Program-made: the position numbers and the translations under genes | The notes under the pieces: generated by a model | Databases searched by the model: none | Told to the model about the DNA's origin: nothing | Seen by the model: only the letters and a program-made list of their open reading frames with translations | Shown: in pieces, positions 21,562 through 33,406 of the stretch | Position numbering within the stretch: position 1 is the first letter of the stretch | Layout: the number at the start of each line of letters is the position of its first letter | Source: Favolaschia claudopus | Taxonomy: Eukaryota > Basidiomycota > Agaricomycetes > Agaricales > Mycenaceae | NCBI GenBank assembly: GCA_037176885.1 | Contig: JAWWNJ010000003.1 | Coordinates: 310,001 to 374,000, forward strand | DNA length: 64,000 bases | Reading direction: 5' to 3'

Positions 21562-22220
21562 AGCCCCAGTTCTGCGCCGGCCACTGAGGGTATTTTCGAC
21601 GCCACAAGCATTCTGTAAGTTCCCGAATCAAACTTTGTCCCGGCGATTGACAATGAAGAGCGATGTGTTCAAGCGACTCCGTTACTCCACAGGTCGGACA
21701 GTTGGCCAGTATACTGAGAGTATTATGGTGGAACCAGAAATCCCCCACTCGGAAATAGTTGCATTGCCAGTAAAAGTCTCGATTAACGCGAAGTAAATTT
21801 GCGGATCTAATGGATTTCCAAATGCCCTCGTCAGACGGGGTGTACATAGTCGCATACATCTGCGACAGAACAGCGAATCCAATCCATATTGACAAATGTT
21901 GGTTGTCGGAACGGTTTCGTAGACAGAGATCTGATAACTTTGTAGAAAATCCGCTGAGACCCAGACCTAATCAGGATCCCAGGAGGTGTGAACGTAAGGT
22001 CTGTTTCGGTACCAATCTCCACCGTCCTGAAGATGTAATATGTATTTTTTTTAGCAGCTAACATGGTAAAATGAGTACGACCCACCCTCTCGTTGAGGAT
22101 CGCTATCGCCGCCTTGATCGGCGGCCGGTCGGGGTTCAACCTATCGTTCTCAAATTTCAGTCTGTCGTGAACCAATGCGCGGAGTAAATAATCGGAGGAG
22201 GTACAGAATGAGAGGTTCAT
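21562..22220 (-). pseudogene. LINE ORF2 C-terminal fragment
   Basis: The minus strand encodes MDWIRCSVADVCDYVHP, then after a frame change near 21840 the sequence GIWKSIRSANLLRVNRDFYW, and then a CCHC cluster in CPTCGVTESLEHIALHC before CLWRRKYPQWPAQNWGLILG. This is the tail that follows RNase H in Tad-type fungal LINE polyproteins. RT and endonuclease are absent. It may belong to the same family as the gag ORFs at 7.7 and 14.7 kb, but no overlap allows a test. Confidence 0.65.
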
Positions 22221-22419
22221 AACCTTTTTGAAGACAGAAAATCAATCCACCCAGTAGAGCATTACATGTTGTAATGTTGATTTCAGGTTTGTCAAAAGAT
22301 ACGCAAAGTACTTCTTTCATTCTTTAGTAACCGGATCTAGTTACCATTGGACCCCCATCTAGTTTACCTAGAAGTACTGCCGCATAGCCATAATGGCCAG
22401 GTACGGCAAAATAGAATAT

Positions 22420-22443
22420 CAGTTCAGTTCAGTTCAGTTCAGT
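22420..22443 (+). repeat. (TTCAG)n microsatellite
   Basis: Nearly five perfect CAGTT units in a row. Confidence 0.95.
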
Positions 22444-22698
22444 AACCGGATCGATACTTGAGCCCTGGGTTCAAATTCTCCGGCGTGCTTGACCTTTGCT
22501 TGGAGATGAATAATTGTTGCATCATCGTCGTTAGCCCTGCCAACTCTGCGGGCAGGCAACTCATTTAGACATTCCTCATAGGCAAATATTCGGTACCCAC
22601 TGTTGAAATCCCTGACCCGAAAATCGGGGTCGAAAGTCATAGAGCGATCCACTTCAGTTCCGGAGGCTCTATATTTGCGGCGTTTTCGTCGGGATTGA

Positions 22699-23114
22699 GA
22701 GCTATGGTGCCGCTCAGTTAGTCACCATGATGGCCGATTGATCTCATCAGGGAACAATCTGACTTTTTTAATCCTCTTGCAGAAATGCTCCATTTCATGG
22801 TAGCTACATTTTGGCAAGAGGAATTGAGCTCAGAATAAAAACTGGGCGAGATATATATTTTACCTTCGACCGAATTGGCCACCCCTCACAAAATGCCTCA
22901 AGCGAGGCTTTACGAGGGGTGGAATATTATCAAGGTGGAATACCACTGGAAAGGGCAAAAACGATAATTTTTCCCGCGCTGCGCGCACTAAATCCTTCCA
23001 AAAGAGCTCTAAATCTAAGCCAAAATCTTCGAATTCAGGGGGTCTATCAGCCTCCGCGGCCAGATTGGCCGCTGTACAAAACTAGCGGTGACTAAGTGAG
23101 CGGCACCATAGCTC
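22699..23114. mobile_element. 416-bp MITE
   Basis: Terminal inverted repeats of 28 bp, GAGCTATGGTGCCGCTCAGT on the left, mirrored on the right with one difference. The target duplication is not clear. The inside has no transposase. Confidence 0.75.
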
Positions 23115-24370
23115 GTCACAGTTTAGAATTGAACACCCTTACTACATATTGAACCTGTGCATAGCCCTATCTTGGCCGGGTACAGCGGATTATGGAACTT
23201 CAAATCATATCAGTCCATCCAAGCCGAGCGAGAAAAGTTCTGATTTCTTCTTCATTCTAGCCAATTCTCTGGGGCCTGGCATAGAGCAGGACTAGATGAG
23301 ATCTTGCCCTTTTGGGGTCCGGATAAGATGTCCCAAAATCTGAATGCTCATAGGCGATTGCCAGGGGTCCTCAGGCTACAGCTTTCCCAAATGCCTCAAA
23401 TTGTTCTCCCCGGCCGGTTTCGAACCCTCTCCACGCAACACACTACCCGGCCCAAACAACTCCTCCAATGATGCGACGTAGCCTGCGGTCGGGGCCGTAT
23501 TGGGCACCTCCCGCCTCACCCACCCCCCTTGCCCCCCTGGGTGAATGGGCGTTGGCGACGACGGCGGTGGTGGAGAGGGACGGGAAAAGGCAGGGTGACC
23601 GTGTGCCCACGCCACCAAGCCCGCGAGGCTAACCTGCGGCGGGCCCTGTAGCCCGCCAACCGTCGCTAGCGTGAGTTCTCGCGCGACGTCGAGCTCGCGT
23701 GCTGGGTCGCGCGGATGGCAAGCGAGTGGCCGAGATGACGGCAATCTAGGGGAAGCGGTTGATGCGAGCGAGATTGGCCTTCTGCAATGCGAAAGATTTG
23801 GTTGAATATGAGTTTCTATGTCATTATGTCTGATACTGCGGCGTCCAGCTTTGTAGTTGCCACGGTCTTGGCGATAACTCGAACGCCATCCACTTTTGTT
23901 TCTTCTCGACGCATAAAAATCAAGGGAGCCTTTGTCGCCTTTGTTATCGCATGCTTTGCGACCCAGACTAGAAGCGTAGAAGTCTAGGCAGCCTTGGGCG
24001 GAGAGGGATTGCGGACGACGGATGTGGTGGAATGCGCCACCTTGGGCCCGCCGGCCCACTCGATCTTTTGTTCGCGTCGGGTGCATAATCGGAGTCTGGA
24101 ATCCTACTAGACCGGTAACCGATCTCTCGTATGAAGACAATCGTTCATAGAGACACCGGCTGACACCGGTCGATCTGGTGGCAGAGCGGGAGCATCACGT
24201 GTTTGATGACGTGTCCGCCACCGTTCTGCGCATGGGAACTTCTCCATTCCGAGGGTGATGGCAAAACGGTCCAGGTTCCCACGGTGGGTCATTGTTTTAC
24301 CCTTCCCCAAGGGGAAATCCCTCGGCCGGGAAAACGCGTTTTCGGCACCCAGAAAAGCCTCGGAATGACC
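23115..24370. other. No supported gene
   Basis: A 254-residue minus-strand frame (23376-24140) is Pro/Ser/Arg-rich and shows no domain. The motif around 23310-23370 (GGGGTCCGGATAAG, then CCCAAAATCTGAAT) has a diverged partner at 25370-25450, which suggests another dispersed repeat. Confidence 0.4.
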
Positions 24371-24377
24371 GATTTTT

Positions 24378-24778
24378 CATCCACCTTCGACGAACATCAC
24401 ATGATATTTCCTTTTTCGGCTGAGCTCAGTGAAAGTCGTCTGTAAGGTACCTTGCAGGTCAAATCTGACAAAACCCCTCGACCAAAACCTTTGTTTTAAT
24501 CCTATCTCTACTTCTCTCAGCAAAGGTGTGACGGTATCTGAGGCGGAATTATCAAAGAAAGGTGCTCTGTCCCAAAATTGGCTCGCACACTGATGTGCCA
24601 TCACAAGACATTTTGGGCGGAATTCACTCTTCCTCAGGAGTTGTATGACCCCAATATTAATTCTATGAAGCTTTTGCGTGAATTCAGACAATCTGGTCGA
24701 GGGGATCTGGCCTATCGTTCCTCGTTAATAATCTTTCATCCCAATTTGGACAGGACACGTGATGTTCGTCGAGGATGG
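24378..24778. mobile_element. Probable MITE with about 30-bp inverted ends
   Basis: The left end carries CGACGAACATCACATGA and the right end the inverse with a few changes (CACGTGATGTTCGTCG). No target duplication found. Confidence 0.45.
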
Positions 24779-25364
24779 ATGGGGTCTATGTACCTTATAC
24801 ATATGGGGAATCCAATTACCGCCCCGCAACAACCGGCTGGGTTTTTCCAAACGGAGTGTTCGGGTGTCGCGTTATGTCTTCGCATACATAAGACCCCTTT
24901 CGTCCCAGGTACCCAACAAACTCCCCTTCCTCACATACTCAACCGAACTCCGTGCAAACACTCACCCTACTCCTGCAATGATTCCTACCCTTGCGGAAGA
25001 GAAACTCCTCAACCAGGAGCATATGGCCGCAATTCCCCGTACGAGGCCTGCAGACTTTTGTGCCGCCTACCATCTCGGGAACGACGTGACGGAAATCTTA
25101 CGAATTTTTGAAGTTGGCTCCATATTCACACTGCTGCTCAAAGACCAAGCCGAGTTGCAAACCTGGGGATTCAGCCTCGGAGCCATCTCCGAAATACGGT
25201 CTGCATTGAAGTGCATGAGCGTGGGAGCTCGAAAAAGTAGGTTTTTTTTTTTTGACGGATTCTACGCTTTTTTAGGAGATTTTTCGCACATTTTCCCACC
25301 ATGCCTGGTCAGCCGTGCGGATAATAACTCGACCCGGATGGAGGCCTGGGTCGGATTCGGATAA
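24759..25364 (+). CDS. Hypothetical ORF with a possible SAM-like helical segment
   Basis: The segment from about 24978 (MIPTLAEEKLLNQEHMAAIP) through ADFCAAYHLGNDVTEILRIF and WGFSLGAISEIRSALKCM reads like a helical SAM-type domain seen in many basidiomycete proteins. The residues before and after it are less protein-like, so the true exon may be only 24978-25235. Function unknown. Confidence 0.3.
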   Translation: MMFVEDGWGLCTLYIWGIQLPPRNNRLGFSKRSVRVSRYVFAYIRPLSSQVPNKLPFLTYSTELRANTHPTPAMIPTLAEEKLLNQEHMAAIPRTRPADFCAAYHLGNDVTEILRIFEVGSIFTLLLKDQAELQTWGFSLGAISEIRSALKCMSVGARKSRFFFFDGFYAFLGDFSHIFPPCLVSRADNNSTRMEAWVGFG

Positions 25365-26095
25365 GAAATGCCCGATTTGGGGTGCGGATAAAAAGTCCCA
25401 AAATCCGAATTTTCCTCGGCAGGCCACTTAGGTGGTTGTCGGGGGTCCTGTCTCTACCTAACCATGCACGGCGGACCGGGAAGAAAACACCGTCCATATC
25501 CCCCCTCTAAACAAGAATTCAAGTCTCGAGCACCTAGGGATCTGAAGGAGACTGCAAAACTTCTAACGCAGCTCGAATAACAGAGTCAGATCTCGTCTTT
25601 CTGGTACATGGTAACTCTGGTGCAGCTCGTTTTACATGTTTCCAGTAGTCTCTCGTAGACAAACGCTACAACAAATGGGTCCTCGTACCTGCGGTTGTTG
25701 TAGTCTGTTGAAAAGGTCGATCGGCCGATCGCTGCTCGACCTGATTATATAATCAAGAATTTCTCGGGACTCCTTCTGCAACGCTCAACGTGATTTTGGT
25801 AAAATTTTGTTTACAGAACTCTTACTTGAGTTCTTCTGAACAGTTCCCTCAGCCAAGTCAAAGGGAAATATGCCCGCAGTGGTGAGTTTGTAAAACCTGC
25901 CGACCAATCTTGATAAATCATAGGTTTTTTGTCTGAGCTCAAAGAGGAACAAAATTGAGATTTTGAACATGTAGAACTATTCAGAAGGCACATATAATTG
26001 ACTTCGCTTACCCCAATTTACCGTCAGTTATTGTGCGAGCGCGCGCGAGAGCCGAAAGGACGTGGGAACAAATTGAAACTCCGATGATTGGTAAT
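25365..26095. other. No supported gene
   Basis: Short frames only; no repeats recognised apart from the 25370-25450 partner of 23310-23370. Confidence 0.4.
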
Positions 26096-26104
26096 AAGGT
26101 TGAG

Positions 26105-27001
26105 CAGCGGTCACGGTAACGCGGTTACCAACGGACTATGTTTCCAGGTGAGTGAGTTCGCTGCCTTGCTAAACTTCTTCACTAAATGTTCTTCAGTCTC
26201 AAGGCAAACGCCCGAACCCAACGTGAACACGTACCCGGCATGGATATTATTGCGAAGCAGCATGGCATGTCCAGGTCCACCTTCAATCGTCGACTGGAGT
26301 GTGGTACCAGGCTCATGTCCTTGTGCGCAGCTAGTGAGTTTCATTGGTACCGGTGATGAGAGCTACTAAATCTCTACCTAAGGCAGCCCTTACATACTGG
26401 TCTTGATAGCAGTCGCTAATAAGCAACAAGACTTCAGTCGCAGCTTGGATGCTGACACTATAGCCCTCGTCACCGCATTGAGGGATGTTTCTCGTAAGCC
26501 GACTCCTCTTGTACTCTGTTGATGGGAGTTCTAATACAGCCAGCAGATGATAGTTGGGGAAGGCTTGTGAATAGGCTCCGCATACCTCTTGAATATGCGC
26601 GACACTTTTTATCTGGTTTCTCCTTCTGCCATCAAAAGCCTCAAGGTCTTCGAAAGCCCGTGGTCTACGAAAGCATTCCTTTCCACAGTCTCGTCCATAC
26701 AGACCCTCTCTTCGAGAGCATGACTACCAAGTAAGTGTGCAGACTTGACTATCCTCTAGCGCTGACCTAGATACTTTCCAGTTTCGCCGCCTTACCACCA
26801 CGTTCACGACTCTGGTTCACCCCTACACCGCCTCGGAACATAACGAATCCTGAAGACCTTCCGGCGGTTCATGTAATCGAAACACCTTCCCCATTCACAA
26901 AAACACCCTCCCCCGTGTATGAAACTACCACTGACGAGTTCACTGAGAGGCCAGAAAAGACGCGGAAAATTCAGACACGGCTTGCAGTCTGGACGATTTA
27001 G
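26105..27001 (+). CDS. Candidate spliced gene with a Psq/CENP-B-like HTH
   Basis: Introns with good ends and branch sites can be placed at 26148-26196, 26494-26543 and 26731-26781. A further one near 26340-26390 has several possible ends. Joined across the clear introns, the frames stay open. The second exon encodes GMDIIAKQHGMSRSTFNRRL, a helix-turn-helix like that of pogo/CENP-B transposases and psq proteins. The last exons read WGRLVNRLRIPLEYARHFLS and a Thr/Pro-rich tail ending at a TAG at 26999-27001. The 5' end is not resolved. It could be an old transposase-derived gene or a decayed fragment. Function not assigned. Confidence 0.35.
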
Positions 27002-27004
27002 AGA

Positions 27005-27960
27005 GCAAAGTATGTCACCTCGCTTTGAATTTGGCAAATTAACTAAACAGTGGTAGGTGTTTGTGAACGCGGATCGCAAATGGAGTTGAGATTCGTATGA
27101 AACGAGACACCACCTGTTGGTCTGGTCTGAATGTCGCCCAGAAACGGATTCATTAGCGCCAAAACGCGCGAGAGTACGCATATAGGACACCGTACCATGT
27201 TTATAACATGCCCCGACGGCCATGGTGAGTCTCAACACTCCGCGACGCGTCCTTATTGGTGGGGAAGCCGAAATTGCATATCTGACCGTAGAACTCGACA
27301 AGAAAGGCTGGTGGCGGCTCCAAAGTGCGGTAGGATGTCCCATAGGCAGATAGAGCACTGATTTAGTGGAAGAGAGAGCGTCAAACGCCGGGGATACGGT
27401 GAGGAAGAGGAGAAGATGGAGGTGGAAGTAGAGAGACGCGTCGAGTCACACTGTGACGTCACACCATTCTCACGCTGGAATATTGTTCGACTCGGTTAGA
27501 ATAAATTGCTGGCAGATCTCAAAGACTTGGAAAAGATGGTGTGGCTCAATGGTACCACCCCGAAGCATTCCACGAATGATTAGACGCTGTATATATAGCA
27601 AAACATAACTGACCACCAACACAAGTGGAAGATCGATTTCCTTGAACGCGGAACCGCCGGTCAATAGCTGAAGAATCTTAACTTCTTGAGGTATTCCCGG
27701 TTGTATATACTATATATACAGGATGACAACAGGGATATAAATGTACTATAAGCTACAATTTTGAAGAATAACGAGTACATTTCACACAAAGGACAAGAAC
27801 GAGCAAATTATACGTCTTTGTTTCGAACCTAGTGCCGAGTTCCGACTTGCCGGGGGTGGGCTTCGGCACTCGTACTTAGACCCAGGCCTTGAAACCATTA
27901 CGTCACATACTGGCAAACCATCGAACGAAAAATCGGTCACTTCGAGGGCTTTATTTCGCC
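27005..27960. other. No supported gene
   Basis: Contains a run of TATA/ATATA words near 27700-27720 and a weak minus-strand ORF (27470-27664). Nothing recognised. Confidence 0.35.
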
Positions 27961-27984
27961 TCAAATTGCCTTACTGGCCGGGGC

Positions 27985-28440
27985 CATCGGCTTTAATCGG
28001 TCTGGCGACCATCCCCATGCTCAAAGTCAGCAACGCTGAGCTTGACCAGAGCGGTGTAGTGGTTGTCGGAACAGACGAGGATACCGAGAGCGTGAACCTT
28101 GCCTGCCCGCACGCGTTCACGAAGGCGAATGATGTTGGCGGAATAAGCGCGAACCGAAGCATCGAGGCACCAGATGCGACGACACTCGTTAAGGAAGAGG
28201 GTGGGAAGAAATAGGAAGGAAGGCTCGGTGAATGAATCCTTTATCACGCCGCGGCGATACCAATACATCAGCTCCGCAAATGCGCTCAGGACATCCTCAT
28301 GTTGTCCTCATGCACCCACTGCTCCTTGAGAAGACAGGATAAAATGTGAAGAGGTGTGTGAGTGACGTCAGCAGTTAAGAGGCAGGTTGCGGCTTGTCGC
28401 CAAATCTTTTTGCACACTGTATCTGCCATAGTGCCCCATA
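27985..28440 (-). pseudogene. Ulp1-like (C48) cysteine peptidase fragment
   Basis: The minus strand begins MADTVCKKIWRQAATCLL, passes through KEQWVHEDNM, shifts frame near 28295, and continues FAELMYWYRRGVIKDSFTEP, then CRRIWCLDASVRAYSANIIR, and SDNHYTALVKLSVADFEHGD. The His of DNHY and the Asp of HGD are spaced as in C48 SUMO proteases. The Gln and catalytic Cys that should follow are not found. Such peptidases are often carried by large fungal DNA transposons, so this may be a piece of one. The frameshift and the truncation make it non-functional. Confidence 0.5.
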
Positions 28441-28515
28441 ACATACGATCGGGCAGTCGGGTGATCGGGCACGGGGTACCCGAGCCCTAGGCTTCCGGTC
28501 TAGGGTTCAGTAAGA

Positions 28516-28816
28516 AGGTGTCAGATCTCTGGATCTGCCACCCCATCAACCTCACGTGTTTGACGTCGCTTAGGAGGGGGGCCAAATATTTATCGTCCTA
28601 TCTCCAGAATGAATGCTGGTCTGAGGATACCTTGGAGGCAAACTATGCGATCCCAGGGCCTTATGCTACTAGGGTCCTGCCTCTTTACCTTGTCCAAAAT
28701 GAACTTATTCACGTCGTTCAGCGCATGCATCAAGTCGCCAAACAAATAACAATATTTGGCCCCCCTTTTGATGCACGTGAGGTTGATGGGGTGGCAGATC
28801 CAGAGATCTGACACCT
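28516..28816. mobile_element. 301-bp MITE
   Basis: Inverted ends of about 43 bp, AGGTGTCAGATCTCTGGATC, with a further matching block (GGGGGGCCAAATATT) a little inside. No clear target duplication. Confidence 0.8.
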
Positions 28817-29015
28817 CTTGACCTCGGGAGTACAAGTCAAGTAGATCTCATTACTTAGTAGCATCATACTCCGTAAACGGCGTGCAGTTACTTTAAAAAT
28901 GGAAATTTATTATTATTGGGTCCAAAATTGGTCCAAAATCCTTCTACATCCTATAGAATTTACAGTTGTGGACACACAAAACTGACAAGTTACGTCACGG
29001 CTGATCTAGAGTTAT

Positions 29016-29215
29016 TTGGGACCCAATTTTAATTTTCCTGGACTCAGAATTACCCAAAGAGCTCAAAAAACATGCTCCGAAGTTTTTCCTACGAGAAAGT
29101 TGTGGCAGCCAAATTTTCGGCCGAAAGTCACTTCTCAAATTTGTGAATTGAGTCAAGGGGGTACCGATCTGCGAAATCTGCACCCCGGGTCGAAGGTTTT
29201 TTCTCAGCGATTTTG
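29016..29215 (+). repeat. Dispersed repeat, copy 1 (pairs with 56085-56240)
   Basis: Shared marks are AAAAGCTCAAAAAA-like sequence, TCCGAAGTTTTTCC and GTTGTGGCAGCCAAATTTT, in the same order at both sites. The distal part (GATCTGCGAAATCTGCAC then GGGTCGAAGG) also has a partner at 14586-14635. Confidence 0.55.
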
Positions 29216-29353
29216 AGGACCCCTCTCCCCCTCCAAATAGGGAAATTGCCATCAAAACCGCTCGGCATCCCTCCCAGCCGCGACAATTGGGTGGAGGGTA
29301 CTAAAGCTGCATTTAAGAAGTATTCTGCACCTCTCAGAATGCAGATATCTGCT

Positions 29354-29853
29354 GTACATGCCAGTGACCGCCCGAAGGGCTGAGGCCTATAAAGCTATAG
29401 CCCTATAGGGGGCCTATAATGAGGGCTATAGCAATTTTGTCTCGAGTCGGAGGGCTTCAAAAGGGCTATAAAGTCACGTGGTAATTACATCATCAATAAC
29501 GTACATGTCAAACTCACGACCGCGTCGCGTCTCCCCAACCAAGAATGAGTACTCAACAAAACTATGTTGGGACTTCTTCCACAAAGGCAAGGAGCAAAAC
29601 AAGGCAGAAGAGAAGTCGATGGAGGAGCTGGCAAATGCGGCCGAGGATGCGATTCCCGATGACGGAGCAATCGAGATTGGGTCGGACGAGAAGTTGTAGG
29701 AAGAATTTTGTATTCGCAAATTGCTTACAAATCGCACCACGTGATAGCTATAGCCCTATAACTGCCCTATAGCCCGAGCCCTATAACTTATAGAAGGCCT
29801 TCAGCAAGGGCTGAACTGGTTTTAAGGGCTATAGGCCGGTCACTGGTACATGC
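29354..29853. mobile_element. Non-autonomous hAT-type element, 8-bp TSD
   Basis: The body is 29362-29845 (484 bp) with CAGTGACCG ends, flanked by GTACATGC at 29354-29361 and 29846-29853. Both subterminal regions are filled with GCTATAGCCCTATA-type words in both orientations, as expected for hAT transposase binding sites. A 74-residue frame inside (29478-29699; KNEYSTKLCWDFFHKGKEQN) may be a captured scrap and is not a transposase. Confidence 0.88.
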
Positions 29854-29874
29854 GGCTGAACTGAATTTTTTTCA

Positions 29875-30093
29875 TTGCTGATCATTGATCACGCGGATGC
29901 CTACCGGATTTGGAAGTCCTCTCGAACTACAGCCATGGCAGGTATTTATGCTGGAAAAGCATGGATTTATATGATGGAGCACTATTTAGTGCATACTACA
30001 AGGTCTCAGTCCATATACATGGAGGATACTGTGGATGGTCGAGTCGTTGCCATATCGGGCTGCCTTGATGCCCGATCAAACTTCCCGATATAG
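29875..30093 (+). CDS. Hypothetical short ORF
   Basis: 72 residues (HADAYRIWKSSRTTAMAGIY...), with no domain I know. It begins just after the hAT element. May be part of a larger disrupted gene, or chance. Confidence 0.2.
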   Translation: MLIIDHADAYRIWKSSRTTAMAGIYAGKAWIYMMEHYLVHTTRSQSIYMEDTVDGRVVAISGCLDARSNFPI

Positions 30094-30099
30094 GAATAA

Positions 30100-32520
30100 T
30101 GTACCCCCCTCCAGCTCAAGAACCACTGGGAGGAAAAATGTCAGTAAAGTGGAATCCTACTCAGAATTTGCTCTTCTATCATATTTTGACATACTTCAAC
30201 TATTTTAGATACCAAAGCCCCTTGATTTGAGTCGGATTTTTTTTTTTGTGCACAGCCACATGTCACATGTCACACGTTACTTCTCCTTATTACGGCTTCA
30301 AGGTCATACAATTGTTTAGGACAATAGAATATTCATACCTCCAGGTTTCCGTATGCTGTTCTTTTTGGAAAAAAATTCAAATCATATTTGCGAGGGCTCC
30401 AACTCGTTTGCAAGTCAGCCAATCCCCTTGTATTTGCTTCAAATATTCTTCCAGAGTGCCGATTTATCCACAGCTTTTCAATATTTATGTGAAGAGGCAA
30501 TATATTTGTGAGCTGGCGCACCTCAAATTCATTTGAGCTTCCTTGTCGCTGTATTACTCGATGCTCGGGCTAGCTTCTGCAGTGTTACACGCGCTCACGA
30601 CCTTCGCGCCGCGGCGCAGCATGGCGGCGTCGTTCAGCGATGATCGGGCATCTCGGCCTTTCGTCATCGCATCAAACCGGACCTGATTGCCTCCATTTTG
30701 AGGTCGAGATTAACAGCAGAAGTGCGTGCCAACTATCTGTGTCACTGCCCTTCAGGTACAGTGTTAATGACATCATTGTGGGGCAGGTCCGCTTCTTGTT
30801 GATGCGTATGTAAGTATGAAGGTCAATTGAAGGTCAAGAAGATGGAGCTTTCGATTATTCAACGGGAAATAGTAGGCAGCTCTCATGAACTCAAGAGTGA
30901 GGACTCAGGAGAGAAGATCAGTGTTAACTATGGAAGTGATGGATGGACCCCCCATCTCAAGGCTATTGGCACCGCATCCAAGTTTGAGCCTGCATTTATA
31001 GTACACTAGGGGATACCGTGCCCTTCCGAATTCATCTCAAGAATTTTGATTTAGCCCCAACAATACACCATAGAGTACAAGATTTCAGAACACATACCAC
31101 ATTAGAGCTTATTAGCAACTGATTAAAAATCTTGCACCGATGATTTTAAATTATAAGTTCAGAAGAAAATCCAAATTGGATCAAATTCAAAGGGCTGCAA
31201 GTGCGAGATTGCCCTGCGCGGTGTCCCAAACCATCAAGTGCGCACAAGATAACAGCCAACAGATGCGCCTCCCGCGTCAATTTGAACGCGTTGGTTGGCT
31301 CGGGCGAGACTAACGACTAGCGCCAGGCAAAAGGTACAAAATCTGGAACCGCTCCACACCCCCACAACGGTATAAACAAAGTTCGAAAAAAACAGTTTTT
31401 CATCACTTGCTAATAAGCTCTAATGCTCATTTTCGTTTTGTATCAGGTATGGCGCAGTATCGTATGGTATAAAAAATGATATATTCCGATACCCTACTAC
31501 ACCCAGTACTACTAGCACCGCCCACCGCCGCCTGCGCTCCCTGCGCTCGCCGTTCCCCCGCCGCAGCCCCCGTTCGCCCGCCCTCACACCTCCACCCACA
31601 CTAGCTGCACCCACCCGCCCCCTCGTGCATCCATGTCCCGGATGAATCCCGCGTCGGATACGCTGGTTCATTGCGGTTGTGGACGACGCCGCGATGGAGA
31701 AAGGTCGCATTCTGGAGAGGCTGGAACTTACGAATCGTGGGGAATAACAACCGCCTCGGAGTTTGAAATTTTTGATGGGGTTTCTCGAACACCTTATTCC
31801 TGCCCAATCAAAGCCGCTTTTTCTCTCAGGATCAGGTTGTTAGGTAGGTAGGATTATGTACACGGCACGGTCCCGCTTAGGAACGCCGGACCCAGGGAGT
31901 AACTGACAATACATAGGCACTAATGTACTGTACGGTCCCTGTACTTCTCAAGAAAATCTCCAAACAGCCGAGCTCACGGTCACATCCGCCGATCCGCCGC
32001 GGTAGAACTGTAGGAAATTAGAGAAGCAACACACGAAAAATGAGTACCTCAAAAAGTCAGTAATCCCAAAACCGTTCAACGGAGCGTGAATGTGAGGGGG
32101 AGTGCGGCCGTGAAGGCGGGGCTGACAACAAAAAAGAGTTGTGCCCCAGGAAGAACCGCGGCCCATACATGCACAAAGCACGTTCACGATGAAAAGTTTC
32201 AGAATCCTTAACTTGAGAGATCAGTGTTCGCTAGCACAATTTTCGATCGCAACCACCGATGAAAACAATTTTGTTGGCCCAGTTCCTGTGAATACAAGTA
32301 GCCACAATAACGGGTGGAAGAGGTTACGAGCCGGTGCAAGAAAAGTGCGGCGAACAATAATCCAACGAGGAATTACCTCAGTTCCGAGATAGGCAATTAA
32401 CTATGGGCGCATGCTGAAGAGTTTTGGTTCATAAAGCGGGCCAGAGGCAGAGACAAAATGCACGCAGCGCTGGCGATTTTACCTCGGCATGCATTCACTA
32501 GTAACGAGGCCGTAAGCATG
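30100..32520. other. No supported gene
   Basis: I see only short frames and C-rich sequence near 31500-31630. No recognisable repeat or domain. The left LTR of Gypsy-1 was looked for here and not found. Confidence 0.4.
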
Positions 32521-32522
32521 TA

Positions 32523-32737
32523 TTAGCGAGTTTGCGATGCAGCCATTGGATGGCTAATGGCTACACAAAAGTCAAAATCCAGGCGCATTGACAAAGGCTA
32601 ACCCTAGTTTCAGCATCCAAACTTCATTCCAGGCACCTCTTGTGTAATTTGACATCAAGTTTTGGGCCATCAAAGTTCCCTAATCGGGAAATCGTTAGCC
32701 ATTCAATGGCTCCAATGGCTCATCGCAAACCCTCTAT
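32523..32737. mobile_element. 215-bp MITE with GAGTTTGCGATG ends
   Basis: Imperfect inverted ends (GCGAGTTTGCGATGCAGCCA against AGAGGGTTTGCGATGAGCCA). The terminal motif resembles that of the MITE at 52779-53231 (TAGAGAGTTTGCGGTGAGCC), so the two may belong to one superfamily. It lies just before Gypsy-1 gag. Confidence 0.6.
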
Positions 32738-32814
32738 TAATGAACTCAATGGGGATCTTCAGTGGCAGCCTTTAGTTATTGCGTGCCTGAGAGGTTGATT
32801 GTAGTTGACTAGAC

Positions 32815-33396
32815 GGAGAGACGTTCAAGGACCCGAACGTGTCGGAGGTCGCCTACCAGCGCCTCACCCGCACTCCGCAAGGCAAGAGCCCCCTTGCAGA
32901 TTTTATCCAAAACTTCGAGCTCAACGCTCAAGAAGCCGGCTTCACTCCCGGCAAGAAGGAATTCGACACGTTCCTGTGTCAAACTTTGAAGAGCCTCGTC
33001 GCCAGCGAGGCACGCCATCAGTTGTATGCCGGTGGCTTCACCACCCCCACCACTTACAACGGGCTGAAGGTCCGTTTCCAGAACATTGCTGCTGCTCTGG
33101 AGCAGGAGCGCTTCATGAACCATGGGACTCCTTGGTGGAGTCCGGCAGTGACAAAGTTGACGGGGCCGACTCATGCATTAAAGACGGCATGGCAGGGGTC
33201 GGCGCCAAATTTGGCAAAGAAGTTGGCGCCCGGGGAAACGGCGCCGATGGATATTGACAGGGCGAGGCAGGGGCCTCGGCCCTTTGAGTGTTACAATTGT
33301 GGTAAGGAAGGCCACATGAAGAGGGAGTGCCCGGATCCGCCAGCAGCTCCCAGGAAGTTCAGTCTTCGGCAGTTGAAGGCCGAGTCCGTAAATTAA
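32815..33396 (+). pseudogene. Gypsy-1 Gag (5'-truncated)
   Basis: Encodes the capsid core (QNFELNAQEAGFTPGKKEFD...LKVRFQNIAAALEQERF) and a C-terminal zinc knuckle, CYNCGKEGHMKREC. The usual N-terminal half of Gag (as in the 324-residue Gag of Gypsy-2) is missing, and the first readable residues are ETFKDPNVSEVAYQRL. The stop falls at 33394-33396 and a long Lys/Glu-rich frame follows at once, as expected for gag-pol. Gag packages the element RNA into particles. Confidence 0.75.
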
Positions 33397-33406
33397 AGGA
33401 GGATTT

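Noticed and set aside
23376..24140. A 254-residue minus-strand ORF
   Set aside because: Arg/Pro/Ser-rich with no recognisable motif or splice pattern; likely chance.
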